Counted from the first letter of the stretch, positions 25,712 to 35,510 are shown. The stretch is DNA of 64,000 nt from Leisingera sp. ANG1 (GCF_000203975.2 NZ_AFCF02000001.1:496001-560000); one strand, 5' to 3'. Program-made: numbers and translations. Notes: generated by a model from the letters alone, not told the origin.

Positions 25712-26553
25712 CAGACTTCCTCTCCCTCAGGCAGGTTGCGGGCATTGGCCAGAAGCGGCTCCAGCTTGGCCAGCACGGCGTTGACCTGGGCCTGATCGCT
25801 GGCCTGGGCTGCGCGCAAACCTTCGATTTCGGCTTCCATCGCGGTGTTAATCAGCCCGGCATCGCCCAGGCTTTGCGCGTTGGCTTCGCGCAGGGAGATA
25901 TTTGAGGCACGCAGCTCCTCATTGGCCTGGCGCAGTTGCTGCAGCTCCATATCGAGCCGCACCAGCGCTTCGTTCTGACGTTCCAGTTCGGCGCTCATGT
26001 CCGGTGCGTCCGCCGGCTCTGCAGGCGTGTTCTCCGCCGCAGGGGCTGCCTCCAGCTGTGCCTTCAGCGCGTCATTGGCCGCCTTGGCCTCTGCCAGCTC
26101 ATCTTCAAGCGCTTCCTTGTCGCTGGCGGCAGTATTGGCCGCCGCTTCCAACTCACCCTTCAGACGGGCAACCTCCGAACGCAGCGCCTGTTTCTCAGCC
26201 GGATCCCCGGCCTCGTTGCGCAAGAGCTCCAGTTCTGCCTGCATCGCGGCCACGTCTTCGTCGCTGGCAGAACCAGCCGGCGCGCTGCCCTCAATTTCCT
26301 TCAGGCGGGAGTGCAGGACCCGCACCCGCTCTTCCAGTTGGGCGTTGGCCGTCTTTTCCTCGTCCAGCGCCTGTTCAAGCTCAGCATTGGCGGCACCGGC
26401 AGCGGCGGCCTCAGCAGCCTGCACCGCTTCTGCCGCGGCTTCCTCGGCCCTGACCTTATCCGCCGCGCGCGCCTCCTGCAGCGCGGCTGTGCCTTCGCTG
26501 ATACGCTCCAGCGCAGCCTGGATGCGGCCCTGCAATTCTTCAATCTGGTTCAT
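25711..26553 (-). CDS. Ala/Glu-rich coiled-coil protein upstream of zapA
   Basis: 280 residues, almost entirely predicted helix with heptad-like spacing, rich in Ala, Glu and Leu, no signal peptide or TM. It overlaps zapA by one base. Composition and position suggest a division-ring cofactor (in the gammaproteobacteria the coiled-coil ZapB partners ZapA), but no sequence family is recognised and low-complexity helices give easy false resemblance. A divergent 243-bp gap separates it from tkt. Confidence 0.75.
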   Translation of the reverse strand: MNQIEELQGRIQAALERISEGTAALQEARAADKVRAEEAAAEAVQAAEAAAAGAANAELEQALDEEKTANAQLEERVRVLHSRLKEIEGSAPAGSASDEDVAAMQAELELLRNEAGDPAEKQALRSEVARLKGELEAAANTAASDKEALEDELAEAKAANDALKAQLEAAPAAENTPAEPADAPDMSAELERQNEALVRLDMELQQLRQANEELRASNISLREANAQSLGDAGLINTAMEAEIEGLRAAQASDQAQVNAVLAKLEPLLANARNLPEGEEV

Positions 26554-26796
26554 GCCCGTCCCTCACCCGCGCCCTGCCGTTCCATTGTCGTTCTGCGGCC
26601 TGCCCGAATCGAGCACGCGCGGCCGGCATGGGCCAATTCTTCCCTTTCAGGGATAAATCACCCCCCTTTGCGTTTCAACCACTTGCCGCGCCTAGTTCGA
26701 GCAGATTGGCCGCAATAGGCGCAACCACGCTTGATCTTTGGCGCATCGCTGTTATTGAGCGCAGCAAATGCCTGTTAACGCCAAAGGACAATCCAA

Positions 26797-28818
26797 GTGG
26801 ACCTGACAGCCCTGCGCACCGCCAATCCCGAACATTGGAACAAAGCCGCCGCCATCCGCGCGCTGGCCCTGGACGCGGTTGCCGCCGCCAATTCCGGCCA
26901 TACCGGCATGCCGATCGGCATGGCCGATGTCGCCACCGTGCTGTTTGAAAAGCACCTCAAGTTCGATGCATCCAACCCGCAGTGGCCGGACCGCGACCGG
27001 TTCATCCTGTCGGCGGGCCACGGTTCGATGCTGATTTACTCGCTGCTGTACCTCACCGGCGACAAGCAGGTCACCCTGGATCAGATCAAGAACTTCCGCC
27101 AGACCGGCGCCATCACCGCGGGCCACCCGGAGAACTTCCTGATCGACGCGGTCGAAGTCACCACCGGCCCGCTGGGCCAGGGCATCTCCAACGCTGTCGG
27201 CTTTGCCATGGCAGAGGAAATGCAGCGCGCCCATTACGGCAAGAAGGTTGTCGATCACCACACCTATGTCATCGCAGGCGACGGCTGCCTGATGGAGGGC
27301 ATCAGCCAGGAGGCCATCGGCCTCGCAGGCCGCCACCAGCTGGGCAAGCTGATTGTCTTCTGGGACAACAACAACATCACCATCGACGGCACCGTTGATC
27401 TGTCCGACCGCACCAACCAGGTGCAGCGCTTCAAGGCGTCGGGCTGGCAGGTGTTGGAAATCGACGGCCACGATCCGGTTGCCATCGACGAGGCCATCAC
27501 CGCGGCGAAGAAATCGAAGAAACCCTCGATGATCGCTTGCAAGACCCACATCGCCCTGGGCCACGCCGCGCAGGACACCTCCAAGGGCCACGGCGCCCTG
27601 ACCGATCCCGATCAGCTGAAAGCGGCCAAGGACGCCTACGGCTGGACCGGCGGCGCGTTTGAGGTACCGGCAGAGATCAAATCCCAATGGGAAGAGATCG
27701 GTTCGCGCGGCAAGTCCGAGCGCGAAGCCTGGGAAGCCCGCTTTGCCGAGCTGTCGCAGCAGAAGCAGGACCGCTTCAACCGCGCCTACGCTCTGGACGC
27801 GCCCAAGAAACTGTCGGCTGCCATCAAGGCGCTGAAAAAGCAGGTGAGCGAGGAGCAGCCCAAGGTTGCCACCCGCAAGTCCTCCGAGATGGCGCTGGAA
27901 GTGATCAACCCGCTGATGCCGGAAACCGTGGGCGGCTCTGCCGACCTCACCGGCTCCAACAACACCAAGACCGGTGATCTGGGCGTCTTTGACACCGACA
28001 ACCGCAAGGGTCGCTACGTCTACTGGGGCATCCGCGAGCACGGCATGGCCGCAGCCATGAACGGCATGGCGCTGCACGGCGGCATGCGCCCCTACGGCGG
28101 CACCTTCTTCTGCTTCACCGACTATGCCCGTCCGGCGATGCGTCTGGCAGCCCTGTCGAAAATCCCGTCGGTCTTCGTGATGACCCACGACTCGATCGGC
28201 GTTGGCGAAGATGGCCCGACCCACCAGCCGGTGGAACATCTGGCAATCTGCCGCGCCACCCCGAACACCTATGTGTTCCGCCCCGCCGACACCGTCGAAA
28301 CCGCCGAGGCCTGGGAGATTGCCCTGACGTCCAAGGAAACCCCGTCGGTGATGACCCTGACCCGTCAGAACCTGCCAACCGTCCGGACCGAGCACAAGCT
28401 GACCAACATGGTCGAAAAAGGCGCCTATGTGCTGGCCGAGGCAGAGAACAAGCGCCAGGTGATCCTGATCGCCACCGGCTCTGAGGTTTCTGTGGCGATG
28501 GACGCCAAGGCCAAGCTGGAGGCCGAAGGCATCGGCACCCGCGTCGTCTCCATGCCCTGCATGGAGCTGTTTGCAGCCCAGGACGAAGCCTACCGCCGCA
28601 AGGTCCTGCCCGCAGGCCCGGTGCGTGTGGGTATCGAGGCCGCCGTGCGCGACGGCGGCTGGGACCGCTGGCTGCTGGGCGAGCGCGGTCAGGAGAAGAA
28701 AGCCGGTTTCGTCGGCATGGACCGCTTCGGCGCCTCCGCCCCGGCAGGCGAGCTGTTCGAGCGCTTCGGCATTACGGCTAAGGGCACAGTGGCGAAGGTG
28801 AAAGAGCTGCTGGGCTGA
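26797..28818 (+). CDS. tkt: Transketolase
   Basis: TPP enzyme of the pentose phosphate/Calvin pathways, 673 residues. The TPP site [18 protein letters not shown] ... [10 protein letters not shown] is intact, as are the conserved His in [13 protein letters not shown] and [12 protein letters not shown], and the pyrimidine-domain [16 protein letters not shown]. The start is GTG 26797, with AAAGGA 8 bp upstream; the nearby ATG at 26768 is out of frame. A terminator hairpin follows the stop. Confidence 0.96.
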   Translation: MDLTALRTANPEHWNKAAAIRALALDAVAAANSGHTGMPIGMADVATVLFEKHLKFDASNPQWPDRDRFILSAGHGSMLIYSLLYLTGDKQVTLDQIKNFRQTGAITAGHPENFLIDAVEVTTGPLGQGISNAVGFAMAEEMQRAHYGKKVVDHHTYVIAGDGCLMEGISQEAIGLAGRHQLGKLIVFWDNNNITIDGTVDLSDRTNQVQRFKASGWQVLEIDGHDPVAIDEAITAAKKSKKPSMIACKTHIALGHAAQDTSKGHGALTDPDQLKAAKDAYGWTGGAFEVPAEIKSQWEEIGSRGKSEREAWEARFAELSQQKQDRFNRAYALDAPKKLSAAIKALKKQVSEEQPKVATRKSSEMALEVINPLMPETVGGSADLTGSNNTKTGDLGVFDTDNRKGRYVYWGIREHGMAAAMNGMALHGGMRPYGGTFFCFTDYARPAMRLAALSKIPSVFVMTHDSIGVGEDGPTHQPVEHLAICRATPNTYVFRPADTVETAEAWEIALTSKETPSVMTLTRQNLPTVRTEHKLTNMVEKGAYVLAEAENKRQVILIATGSEVSVAMDAKAKLEAEGIGTRVVSMPCMELFAAQDEAYRRKVLPAGPVRVGIEAAVRDGGWDRWLLGERGQEKKAGFVGMDRFGASAPAGELFERFGITAKGTVAKVKELLG

Positions 28819-28846
28819 GCGAAGCCGTAAGGCAATTACTAATAGT

Positions 28847-28873
28847 AAGGGCACCCAAGTGGGTGCCCTTTTG
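28847..28873 (+). terminator. Intrinsic terminator after tkt
   Basis: AAGGGCACCC (28847-28856), loop AAGT, GGGTGCCCTT (28861-28870) and a short T run, 28 bp after the tkt stop. Confidence 0.85.
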
Positions 28874-28987
28874 TGCTACTGCGAGGAGCCTACGTGTGGA
28901 CCACCTTTTTAAGGTAGCAAACATTTTTTTGTACAGAATTCAATGCGAACAGCCCCGATGTCCGGGTAACGAAATGAGGAAGCGAAA

Positions 28988-29311
28988 ATGGTAGAAATTC
29001 AATCAACTATTTTCATCATTGGCGCTACACTCACAGACACCCTTGAAGCTGGGGTGTTAGTCCTGATTGCCGCAGTAATAGTGTTCGATTTGATTGTTGG
29101 CCTACGGCACAAAACCTTTTTGGCTTTAGGAATTTTCCAAGCCGGCGGGATTGCCGCAGGCTATTATTGGGCGCTTTGGATTGCATCACAGCAAGATGTA
29201 GCGGGTCCGTATGCATGGGCAACGGTAGTTGGCACATGGTTCGCTTTTACGTTTCTGGCCCACTTTCTTTTTGCCGTAAAAAATCGGATGAACCTCAGTA
29301 AAAAACGCTGA
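28988..29311 (+). CDS. Small integral membrane protein, low-GC, unknown function
   Basis: 107 residues with three hydrophobic segments (about 7-36, 45-66 and 75-95) and a basic C terminus. GAGGAAGCG precedes the ATG. The coding DNA is clearly less GC-rich (a little under half G+C by eye) and uses A/T-ending codons, unlike tkt and the DUF808 gene on either side. That suggests recent acquisition or weak selection. No named family is recognised. It converges with the DUF808 gene. Confidence 0.65.
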   Translation: MVEIQSTIFIIGATLTDTLEAGVLVLIAAVIVFDLIVGLRHKTFLALGIFQAGGIAAGYYWALWIASQQDVAGPYAWATVVGTWFAFTFLAHFLFAVKNRMNLSKKR

Positions 29312-29331
29312 CCAACTCACTAAGCCACCTA

Positions 29332-30288
29332 CTAGTTCCCAATCCTAGCCAACACCGGCCCCACAACCTTGGTCGCCAGCGGGATCAACAGCAGCCCCAG
29401 CACCACGCCGAACACACCGTCCATCGTTGCTTTGGCGCTCCACTCAGCAAAGCCCGTCCAGCCTGCAGGCACCGCGTGGCCAACCGCATAAGCCCAGTCG
29501 TGGATCAGGTGACCCAGCCAGCCAAAGCCCAGAACCTCCAGCCCGTGGATGATGATGGAGCCGCCGACCCACAGCATCGCCGCGGTGCCAACCACCGACA
29601 GGATCTTCATCAGCACCGGCATGAACTTGACCAGCCCGCGCCCCAATCCGCGCCCCACCGGCGTCGGTGCGTTCTGCGCTAGGTAGAGGCCGACATCGTC
29701 CATCTTCACGATCAGCGCGACAGAGCCGTAGACCGCCAGCGTCACGCCGATCGCCACCACCGCCAGAGTCGCAGCCTGCATCCAGACGTTCGGCGCCTCG
29801 ATGGCGGCCAGCGCGATGGTCATGATCTCGGCCGACAGGATGAAATCGGTCTTGATCGCGCCCTTGATCTTCTGCTCTTCCAGATGGCCCGGGTCCTTGA
29901 TGCTCATATCCTCGTCGATGGCGTGGCTCGCGTGCGGGAACAGCACGTGAAAGACCTTCTCCGCACCTTCGAAACACAGGTAGGACCCGCCCAGCATAAG
30001 CAGGGGCGTAATTGCCCAAGGCGCAAAATTTGCCAGCAGCATGGCGACGGGCATCAGCAGGATCAGCTTGTTGAACAAGGAGCCTCGGGTAATGCGCCAG
30101 ATGATCGGCAGTTCGCGCGCGGGCGCAAACCCCTGCAGATACTTCGGCGTCACTGCGGCGTCGTCGATAATCACGCCCGCGGTCTTGGCCCCGGCCTTGC
30201 CCGCCGCTGCCGCCACATCATCAACCGAAGCCGCCGCAACCTTGGCAATCCCCGCCACATCATCCAGCAGCGCCAGCAATCCGCTCAT
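29332..30288 (-). CDS. DUF808 family membrane protein (YedI-like)
   Basis: 318 residues. The DUF808 family start MSGLLALLDDVAGIAK, followed by the VDDAAVTPKYLQGF-like segment and several long hydrophobic helices, is clear; length fits. ATG 30286-30288 is chosen because GAGGGA lies just upstream; an open extension to 30351 has no family match. These are inner-membrane proteins of unknown function. Divergent from gap with a 242-bp shared region. Confidence 0.88.
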   Translation of the reverse strand: MSGLLALLDDVAGIAKVAAASVDDVAAAAGKAGAKTAGVIIDDAAVTPKYLQGFAPARELPIIWRITRGSLFNKLILLMPVAMLLANFAPWAITPLLMLGGSYLCFEGAEKVFHVLFPHASHAIDEDMSIKDPGHLEEQKIKGAIKTDFILSAEIMTIALAAIEAPNVWMQAATLAVVAIGVTLAVYGSVALIVKMDDVGLYLAQNAPTPVGRGLGRGLVKFMPVLMKILSVVGTAAMLWVGGSIIIHGLEVLGFGWLGHLIHDWAYAVGHAVPAGWTGFAEWSAKATMDGVFGVVLGLLLIPLATKVVGPVLARIGN

Positions 30289-30530
30289 GCCAAATCCCTC
30301 AAACCTGTTCGCGTTTGGGGGCAATCTGCCCGGTTCCGCGCCGCAGCACAAGCGTTAGCGCCACCGCACGCGGGGCGCGGATTTCCGTTACCGCCACCGC
30401 CGCAAACCGTTATCGCCAACATCATGATTTTGCGCTAACAGTTTCATTTAATGACGCTTTTACCCCTTTAGACCACATCCGCCCCGGTCTATATGGCGGC
30501 CAAAGGTTTTGCTCGCTTGGAGACGTACTC

Positions 30531-31532
30531 ATGACCATCAAAGTCGGGATCAACGGTTTTGGCCGCATCGGCCGCTGCACCCTGTCGCACATCGCCGCCT
30601 CGGGCCGCGACGACATCGAAGTGATCAAGGTGAACGCCACCGGCCCGCTGGAAACCGCAGCGCATCTGATCAAATACGACTCCGTGCATGGCCGTTTCCC
30701 GGGTGAAGTGACCATCGGCGACGGCACCATGAACCTGGGCCGCGGCGACATGCAGATGTTCTCCACCTATGACATGAACGAGCTGGACTGGTCGGGCTGC
30801 GACGTGGTTCTGGAATGCACCGGCAAATTCAACGACGGCGAGAAGGCCAAGGCGCACCTGGAGCGCGGCGCCAAGAAAGTGCTGCTGTCCGCCCCCGGCA
30901 AGAACGTCGACAAGACCATCGTGTTCGGCGTCAATGACGACCAGCTGCAAGCCGGCGACACCATGATCTCCAACGGCTCCTGCACCACCAACTGCCTGGC
31001 GCCGCTGGCCAAGGTGCTGGACGAGGCGTTCGGCATCGAGCACGGCATCATGACCACCATCCACGCCTACACCGGCGACCAGCCGACCCTGGACCGCCGC
31101 CACAAGGACCTGTACCGCGCCCGCGCTGCCGCCATGTCGATGATCCCGACCTCGACCGGCGCGGCCAAGGCCCTGGGCGAAGTGCTGCCGAACCTGAAAG
31201 GCCGCCTGGACGGCTCCGCCATCCGCGTGCCGACGCCCAACGTCTCTGCAGTGGACCTGACCTTCCGCGCCGGCCGCGACGTAACCGCCGAGCAGGTCAA
31301 CGCCGCCGTCAAAGAGGCTGCTGAGGGCCCGATGAAGGGCGTGCTGGGCTATGAGCCGGCGCCGCTGGTCTCCACCGACTTCAACCACACCCCGGAGAGC
31401 TCGATCTTCGCACCGGACCAGACCCGCGTGGTCGAGGACCGCATGGTGCGCGTCCTGGCCTGGTACGACAACGAATGGGGCTTCTCGGTCCGCATGGCCG
31501 ATGTAGCCGTGGCCATGGGCAAGCTGGGCTAA
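30531..31532 (+). CDS. gap: Glyceraldehyde-3-phosphate dehydrogenase, type I
   Basis: Glycolytic/gluconeogenic enzyme, 333 residues. The N-terminal NAD motif GINGFGRIGR, the catalytic SNGSCTTNC with Cys151, the His region MTTIHAYTGDQ, and the C-terminal WYDNEWGFSVRM are all intact. ATG 30531 follows TTGGAGAC and begins with the family start MTIKVGINGFG; an upstream in-frame extension is rejected. It is followed by a terminator and a 47-residue ORF. Confidence 0.96.
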   Translation: MTIKVGINGFGRIGRCTLSHIAASGRDDIEVIKVNATGPLETAAHLIKYDSVHGRFPGEVTIGDGTMNLGRGDMQMFSTYDMNELDWSGCDVVLECTGKFNDGEKAKAHLERGAKKVLLSAPGKNVDKTIVFGVNDDQLQAGDTMISNGSCTTNCLAPLAKVLDEAFGIEHGIMTTIHAYTGDQPTLDRRHKDLYRARAAAMSMIPTSTGAAKALGEVLPNLKGRLDGSAIRVPTPNVSAVDLTFRAGRDVTAEQVNAAVKEAAEGPMKGVLGYEPAPLVSTDFNHTPESSIFAPDQTRVVEDRMVRVLAWYDNEWGFSVRMADVAVAMGKLG

Positions 31533-31556
31533 ACGCCCCTAGACCCTTGAGAATTC

Positions 31557-31589
31557 GCGCCCGCTCAGGTTATCTGGGCGGGCGTTTTT
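31557..31589 (+). terminator. Intrinsic terminator after gap
   Basis: Eleven-base arms CGCCCGCTCAG (31558-31568) and CTGGGCGGGCG (31574-31584) with one G-T pair, loop of five, then TTTTT. Confidence 0.85.
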
Positions 31590-31607
31590 AATTGCGGCGG
31601 AGCTTTC

Positions 31608-31751
31608 ATGACAAACCGGATTGCCATTTACCTCGGGCTGTTCCTGATTGCCGCCGCGGTGATTGACATCGCCCTGTTCGGCGACACGCATATGATCTTT
31701 CTCGGCAAGAAGCTGTTTGCGCTGATCGACTGGGCTGCTTTCTGGCGCTGA
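31608..31751 (+). CDS. Small membrane protein downstream of gap (47 aa)
   Basis: ATG 31608, with GGCGGAG 8 bp upstream, opens a 47-residue ORF: one TM helix (about residues 5-23) followed by an amphipathic segment ending LIDWAAFWR. I recall similar short proteins beside gap in other Rhodobacterales, sometimes misnamed as GAPDH because of their position; that is memory, not a search. It is bounded by two terminators, so it may have its own promoter or depend on readthrough from gap. Confidence 0.6.
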   Translation: MTNRIAIYLGLFLIAAAVIDIALFGDTHMIFLGKKLFALIDWAAFWR

Positions 31752-31788
31752 CGTCCCGCACAGTCCCGCAGCGTTCCACAGATAGCAC

Positions 31789-31812
31789 AAAGCCGGGCGT
31801 CAGCCCGGCTTT
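31789..31812. terminator. Hairpin terminator between the small ORF and coaD
   Basis: AAAGCCGGGC (31789-31798), loop GTCA, GCCCGGCTTT (31803-31812). It lies between converging genes. Confidence 0.8.
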
Positions 31813-31838
31813 GCCTGCGTCCAAACCTGTAAACGGAG

Positions 31839-32339
31839 TCAGCCGGTTTTGCCCAACCGCTCCATCAGCTTGTCATTGACAAGCGGTGTGACGAATTTCG
31901 ACACGTCGCCATCCAACCGGGCGATTTCCTTGACCAGTTTCGATGCAATCGCCTGATGCCGCGCCTCGGCCATCAGGAACACGGTCTCGATCGAGCTGTC
32001 CAGCGCCCGGTTCATTCCAACCATCTGGAACTCGTACTCGAAATCGGCAACCGCCCGCAGGCCGCGCACGATGATCTGTGCACCCACGTCGCGGGCGCAG
32101 TCGATCAGCAGGTTTTCGAACGGATGCGCAATGATCTCGGTGCCGGTCTCATCGCTCAGCTTGGCGCATTCCGCTTCGATCATCGCCACCCGCTCCTCCA
32201 GCGGGAACAGCGGCCCCTTGTCGCGGTTGATGGCAACGCCGATCACCAGCTTGTCCACCAGCGCGCTGGCGCGGCGGATGATGTCGATATGCCCGATGGT
32301 GATCGGATCAAATGTGCCGGGATACAGACCAACGCGCAT
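31839..32339 (-). CDS. coaD: Phosphopantetheine adenylyltransferase
   Basis: Penultimate step of coenzyme A synthesis, 166 residues. The nucleotidyltransferase motif GTFDPITIGHIDII is at residues 8-21, and the conserved VRGLRAVADFEYEFQM and late substrate-binding SSTK-like region (here replaced by LVKEIARLDGDVSKFV) are visible. Length is normal. It faces the gap transcript across a terminator. Confidence 0.95.
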   Translation of the reverse strand: MRVGLYPGTFDPITIGHIDIIRRASALVDKLVIGVAINRDKGPLFPLEERVAMIEAECAKLSDETGTEIIAHPFENLLIDCARDVGAQIIVRGLRAVADFEYEFQMVGMNRALDSSIETVFLMAEARHQAIASKLVKEIARLDGDVSKFVTPLVNDKLMERLGKTG

Positions 32340-32463
32340 GGGCGGCCTCCTGCCTTGTCAGAAATTTCTGCACACGCAAACATATTTGCAGCCGCCATTG
32401 CAAGGGGGCAGAAATACGGAAGCGCAGCCTGCGGCCAAGTGCCCCGCGCGCCTGCCTGCGGGC

Positions 32464-32901
32464 TCAGTGACCCATGATCATGTCCTGCAGCGCGTCCTTC
32501 TCCATCGCAACCTGGGCCAACTGCGCCTTGACGGCATCGCCAAGGGTGATGATCCCGATCAGTTTGCCGTCGCCCTCAACCACTGGCATGTGGCGGAACC
32601 GGCCGTCGGTCATCTGCTGAAGAACCTCGCCGACGTTGGACTGGCTCGTGCAAGTGACCAGTTCCTTGGTCATATAACCGCTGACCGGTTCCGTCAGGCA
32701 GCCTGAACCGGACTTCGCCAGTTCCCGCACGATATCCCGCTCCGACAGAATGCCATCCGGGTATTCGCCGTCTGCGGATACCACAACGGTGCCGAAACGG
32801 TTGTCTGCCATCACTTTTGCAGCTTCGGCGACACTCGCAAACAGGCTGACGGTAACAACACCCGAGCCGGCCTTGGACTTTAAAATCTCTTGAACGAGCA
32901 C
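32464..32901 (-). CDS. CBS-domain protein (two CBS motifs)
   Basis: 145 residues made of a CBS pair: first motif about residues 15-65 (FGTVVVSADGEYPDGILSERDI), second about 75-135 (RHMPVVEGDGKLIGIITLGDAV). Such proteins bind adenosine nucleotides and act as energy sensors. The start is GTG 32899-32901 with GGAGG 8 bp upstream. No effector domain is attached. It is flanked by coaD and a LysR gene on the same strand. Confidence 0.9.
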   Translation of the reverse strand: MLVQEILKSKAGSGVVTVSLFASVAEAAKVMADNRFGTVVVSADGEYPDGILSERDIVRELAKSGSGCLTEPVSGYMTKELVTCTSQSNVGEVLQQMTDGRFRHMPVVEGDGKLIGIITLGDAVKAQLAQVAMEKDALQDMIMGH

Positions 32902-32956
32902 GCTGGGGACCTCCGGAAATAACTTCTCAATAAATTAAGTGTGCCGCAACGCAGCT

Positions 32957-33853
32957 TTAAGTCAAGGCTTCCAGCCGGGCCACCTCGTCGCGGATACCCT
33001 TGGACAAGGCATGGGCAAATCGGTTCAGCCGCTCGCTGCGCTGGTCGCCCTGGTGCCGCACGAGGTGGAAACTGCGGGTGAGGCTCACCTTGTCGGTCAG
33101 GATCTTGCGCAGCATACGGTGGGCCGGCAGGCTGAAATCATGCGCAATGCAGACCGCCGTTCCTTGCGCCGCCATCTTGATCTGCACCGAGACAGAGTTG
33201 GACGCCAGCGCCACCCGCTCAATGCCGATGTCGTTCAGGTAGTCCAGTTCCTTGTCGAAGATCATGTCCGGGATATAGCCGATCATCTTGTGACCCTTCA
33301 GGTCTTCCAGCTTTTCGATCGGCGGGTGTTCCTTCAGGTAATGGCGCGAGGCCACAAGGTGCAGCTTATAGTCGCAGATCTTCTGCACCAGCAGCTTGCC
33401 CGCGGTGGGGGCGCTGACCGTGACTGCCATGTCGGCTTCGCGGCGGCTGAGGTTGATGACGCGCGGCAGAGCCACGATCTGGATGTCCAGATCCGGGTTG
33501 TCCTTTGCGATCTGGGCGCAGACCTGCGGCAATATGTAGTTGGCGCTGCCGTCCGGCGCGCCGATGCGGATCTGGCCAGACATGGTATCGCTGGGGCCGC
33601 TCAAGGCTTCCGTCCCTGCCCTCATGGCCTGTTCTGCCGCTTCGGCATGGACCAGCAGACGGTCGCCAGCTGCGCTGAGGGCATAGCCCTGCGGCGATTT
33701 CACGAACAGCGGGGTTTCCAGCGCCGCCTCGAACCGGGCGATGCGGCGGCCGACGGTGGCGGGGTCCATCTTGAGGATGCGGCCGGCGCCGGACAGGCTC
33801 GCCTCCCGCGCCACCGCCAAAAACACTTTCATATCATCCCACTGCGGATCCAT
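32957..33853 (-). CDS. LysR family transcriptional regulator, divergent from mmsA
   Basis: 298 residues: HTH at about 1-60 (ASLSGAGRILKMDPATVGRRIARFE) and a substrate-binding domain (about 88-290). It reads away from mmsA with 137 bp between starts, so it probably controls mmsA and itself. A TTTGC-N6-GCAAA dyad in that gap fits a T-N11-A box. A branched-chain intermediate is a plausible inducer, by position only. Confidence 0.9.
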   Translation of the reverse strand: MDPQWDDMKVFLAVAREASLSGAGRILKMDPATVGRRIARFEAALETPLFVKSPQGYALSAAGDRLLVHAEAAEQAMRAGTEALSGPSDTMSGQIRIGAPDGSANYILPQVCAQIAKDNPDLDIQIVALPRVINLSRREADMAVTVSAPTAGKLLVQKICDYKLHLVASRHYLKEHPPIEKLEDLKGHKMIGYIPDMIFDKELDYLNDIGIERVALASNSVSVQIKMAAQGTAVCIAHDFSLPAHRMLRKILTDKVSLTRSFHLVRHQGDQRSERLNRFAHALSKGIRDEVARLEALT

Positions 33854-33896
33854 TGGCCCCGGGTCCTCCGTTCTGCTGCTAACCTGGCGTTAACCT

Positions 33897-33912
33897 TTTG
33901 CGCTCCTGCAAA
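33897..33912. promoter_or_regulatory. LysR-box candidate upstream of mmsA
   Basis: TTTGC, six bases, GCAAA. The T at 33899 and A at 33911 are 11 bases apart. It lies 79 bp before the mmsA start and 44 bp before the divergent regulator. Confidence 0.4.
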
Positions 33913-33990
33913 GCCTCTTTGAAATGTTTCCTCTTTTCCAGTGTTTTTTGCAAGCCTACGATAAGGGCAACATGAACAGAGGAGGATCCG

Positions 33991-35490
33991 ATGAAAGAAC
34001 TCGGCCACTTTATCAACGGCAAACTGGTCTCCGGCACCTCGGGCCGCTTTGACGATGTCTTCAACCCCGCAACCGGCGAAGTGCAGTACCAGTGCCCGAT
34101 GGCCAGCGCTGCTGAGACCACCGATGCGATCGAAAAAGCTGCCGCTGCGCAGCCCGCATGGGGCGCCACCAACCCGCAGAAACGCGCCCGCGTGATGATG
34201 GCGATGGTTGGCCTGATGAACCGCGACATGGACAAGCTGGCAGAGGCCCTGTCCCGCGAGCACGGCAAGACCATCCCGGACGCCAAGGGCGACCTGCAGC
34301 GCGGCCTGGAAGTGATCGAATACTGCGTCGGCGCGCCGCAAATGCTGAAGGGTGAATTCACCGACAGCGCAGGCCCCGGCATCGACATGTACTCCATGCG
34401 CCAGCCGCTGGGTGTTGTCGGCTCGATCATGCCGTTCAACTTCCCGGCCATGATGCCCCTGTGGCACGTCGGCCCGGCGCTGGCCTGCGGCAACGCCGTG
34501 GTGCTGAAACCGTCCGAGCGCGACCCCTCTGTGCCGCTGATGCTGGCGGAACTGTTTGTCGAGGCCGGCCTGCCCGAAGGTGTGTTCCAGGTGGTGAACG
34601 GCGACCGCGAGGCGGTTGATACCATCCTGGACAGCGACATCATCCAGGGCGTGTCCTTCGTGGGCTCCACCCCGATTGCGCAGTACATCTATTCCCGCGC
34701 CACCGCCAACGGCAAGCGCGCCCAGTGCTTCGGCGGTGCCAAGAACCACATGATCATCATGCCCGATGCTGATCTGGACCAGGCCGCAGACGCGCTGGTC
34801 GGCGCAGGCTTCGGCGCGGCTGGCGAACGCTGCATGGCAATCTCGGTTGCGGTTCCGGTTGGCGAAGAAACCGCCGACAAGCTGATCGAAAAGCTGATCC
34901 CGCGCATCGAGACCCTGAAAGTTGGCCCCTACACCGCCGGCGACGACGTCGACCTGGGCCCGGTTGTGACCGCAGCCGCCAAGGAGCGTATCCTTGGCCT
35001 GATCCAGTCCGGTGTCGATCAGGGCGCCAAGCTGGTTGTCGACAACCGCGACTTTAAACTGCAGGGCTACGAGGACGGTTTCTTTGTCGGCGCCCACCTG
35101 TTCGACCATGTCACCCCCGACATGGACATCTACAAGCAGGAAATCTTCGGCCCGGTGCTTTCCACTGTGCGTGCAGGCACTTACGAGGAAGCGTTGAAGC
35201 TGGCGATGGACCACGAGTACGGCAACGGCACCGCGATCTTCACCCGTGACGGCGACACCGCGCGTGACTTCGCCTCCCGTGTGAACATCGGCATGGTGGG
35301 TATCAACGTGCCGATCCCGGTGCCGCTGGCCTACCACACCTTCGGCGGCTGGAAGAAATCCATGTTCGGTGACCTGAACCAGCACGGCCCGGACAGCTTC
35401 AAGTTCTACACCCGCACCAAGACCGTGACCTCCCGCTGGCCCTCGGGCATCAAGGAAGGCGGCGAGTTCAACTTCAAGGCAATGGACTAA
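33991..35490 (+). CDS. mmsA: CoA-acylating methylmalonate-semialdehyde dehydrogenase
   Basis: Last valine-specific step: methylmalonate semialdehyde to propionyl-CoA with NAD. 499 residues of the aldehyde dehydrogenase fold. The MMSDH marks are the nucleophile Cys281 in AAGERCMAIS, and the usual general-base Glu region replaced by FGGAKNHMIIMPDAD. The start of the family FINGKLVSGTSGR is intact. GAGGAGGATCC precedes the ATG. The other valine genes lie 4 kb downstream; mmsA is separated from them and has its own LysR regulator and terminator. Confidence 0.95.
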   Translation: MKELGHFINGKLVSGTSGRFDDVFNPATGEVQYQCPMASAAETTDAIEKAAAAQPAWGATNPQKRARVMMAMVGLMNRDMDKLAEALSREHGKTIPDAKGDLQRGLEVIEYCVGAPQMLKGEFTDSAGPGIDMYSMRQPLGVVGSIMPFNFPAMMPLWHVGPALACGNAVVLKPSERDPSVPLMLAELFVEAGLPEGVFQVVNGDREAVDTILDSDIIQGVSFVGSTPIAQYIYSRATANGKRAQCFGGAKNHMIIMPDADLDQAADALVGAGFGAAGERCMAISVAVPVGEETADKLIEKLIPRIETLKVGPYTAGDDVDLGPVVTAAAKERILGLIQSGVDQGAKLVVDNRDFKLQGYEDGFFVGAHLFDHVTPDMDIYKQEIFGPVLSTVRAGTYEEALKLAMDHEYGNGTAIFTRDGDTARDFASRVNIGMVGINVPIPVPLAYHTFGGWKKSMFGDLNQHGPDSFKFYTRTKTVTSRWPSGIKEGGEFNFKAMD

Positions 35491-35510
35491 ACCACTGCTG
35501 ACTAACAGGA

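Noticed and set aside
26554-26796. Possible 6S RNA gene next to zapA
   Set aside because: ssrS lies by zapA in gammaproteobacteria, but this gap shows no long closed stem with a central bubble, so it is only a divergent promoter region.
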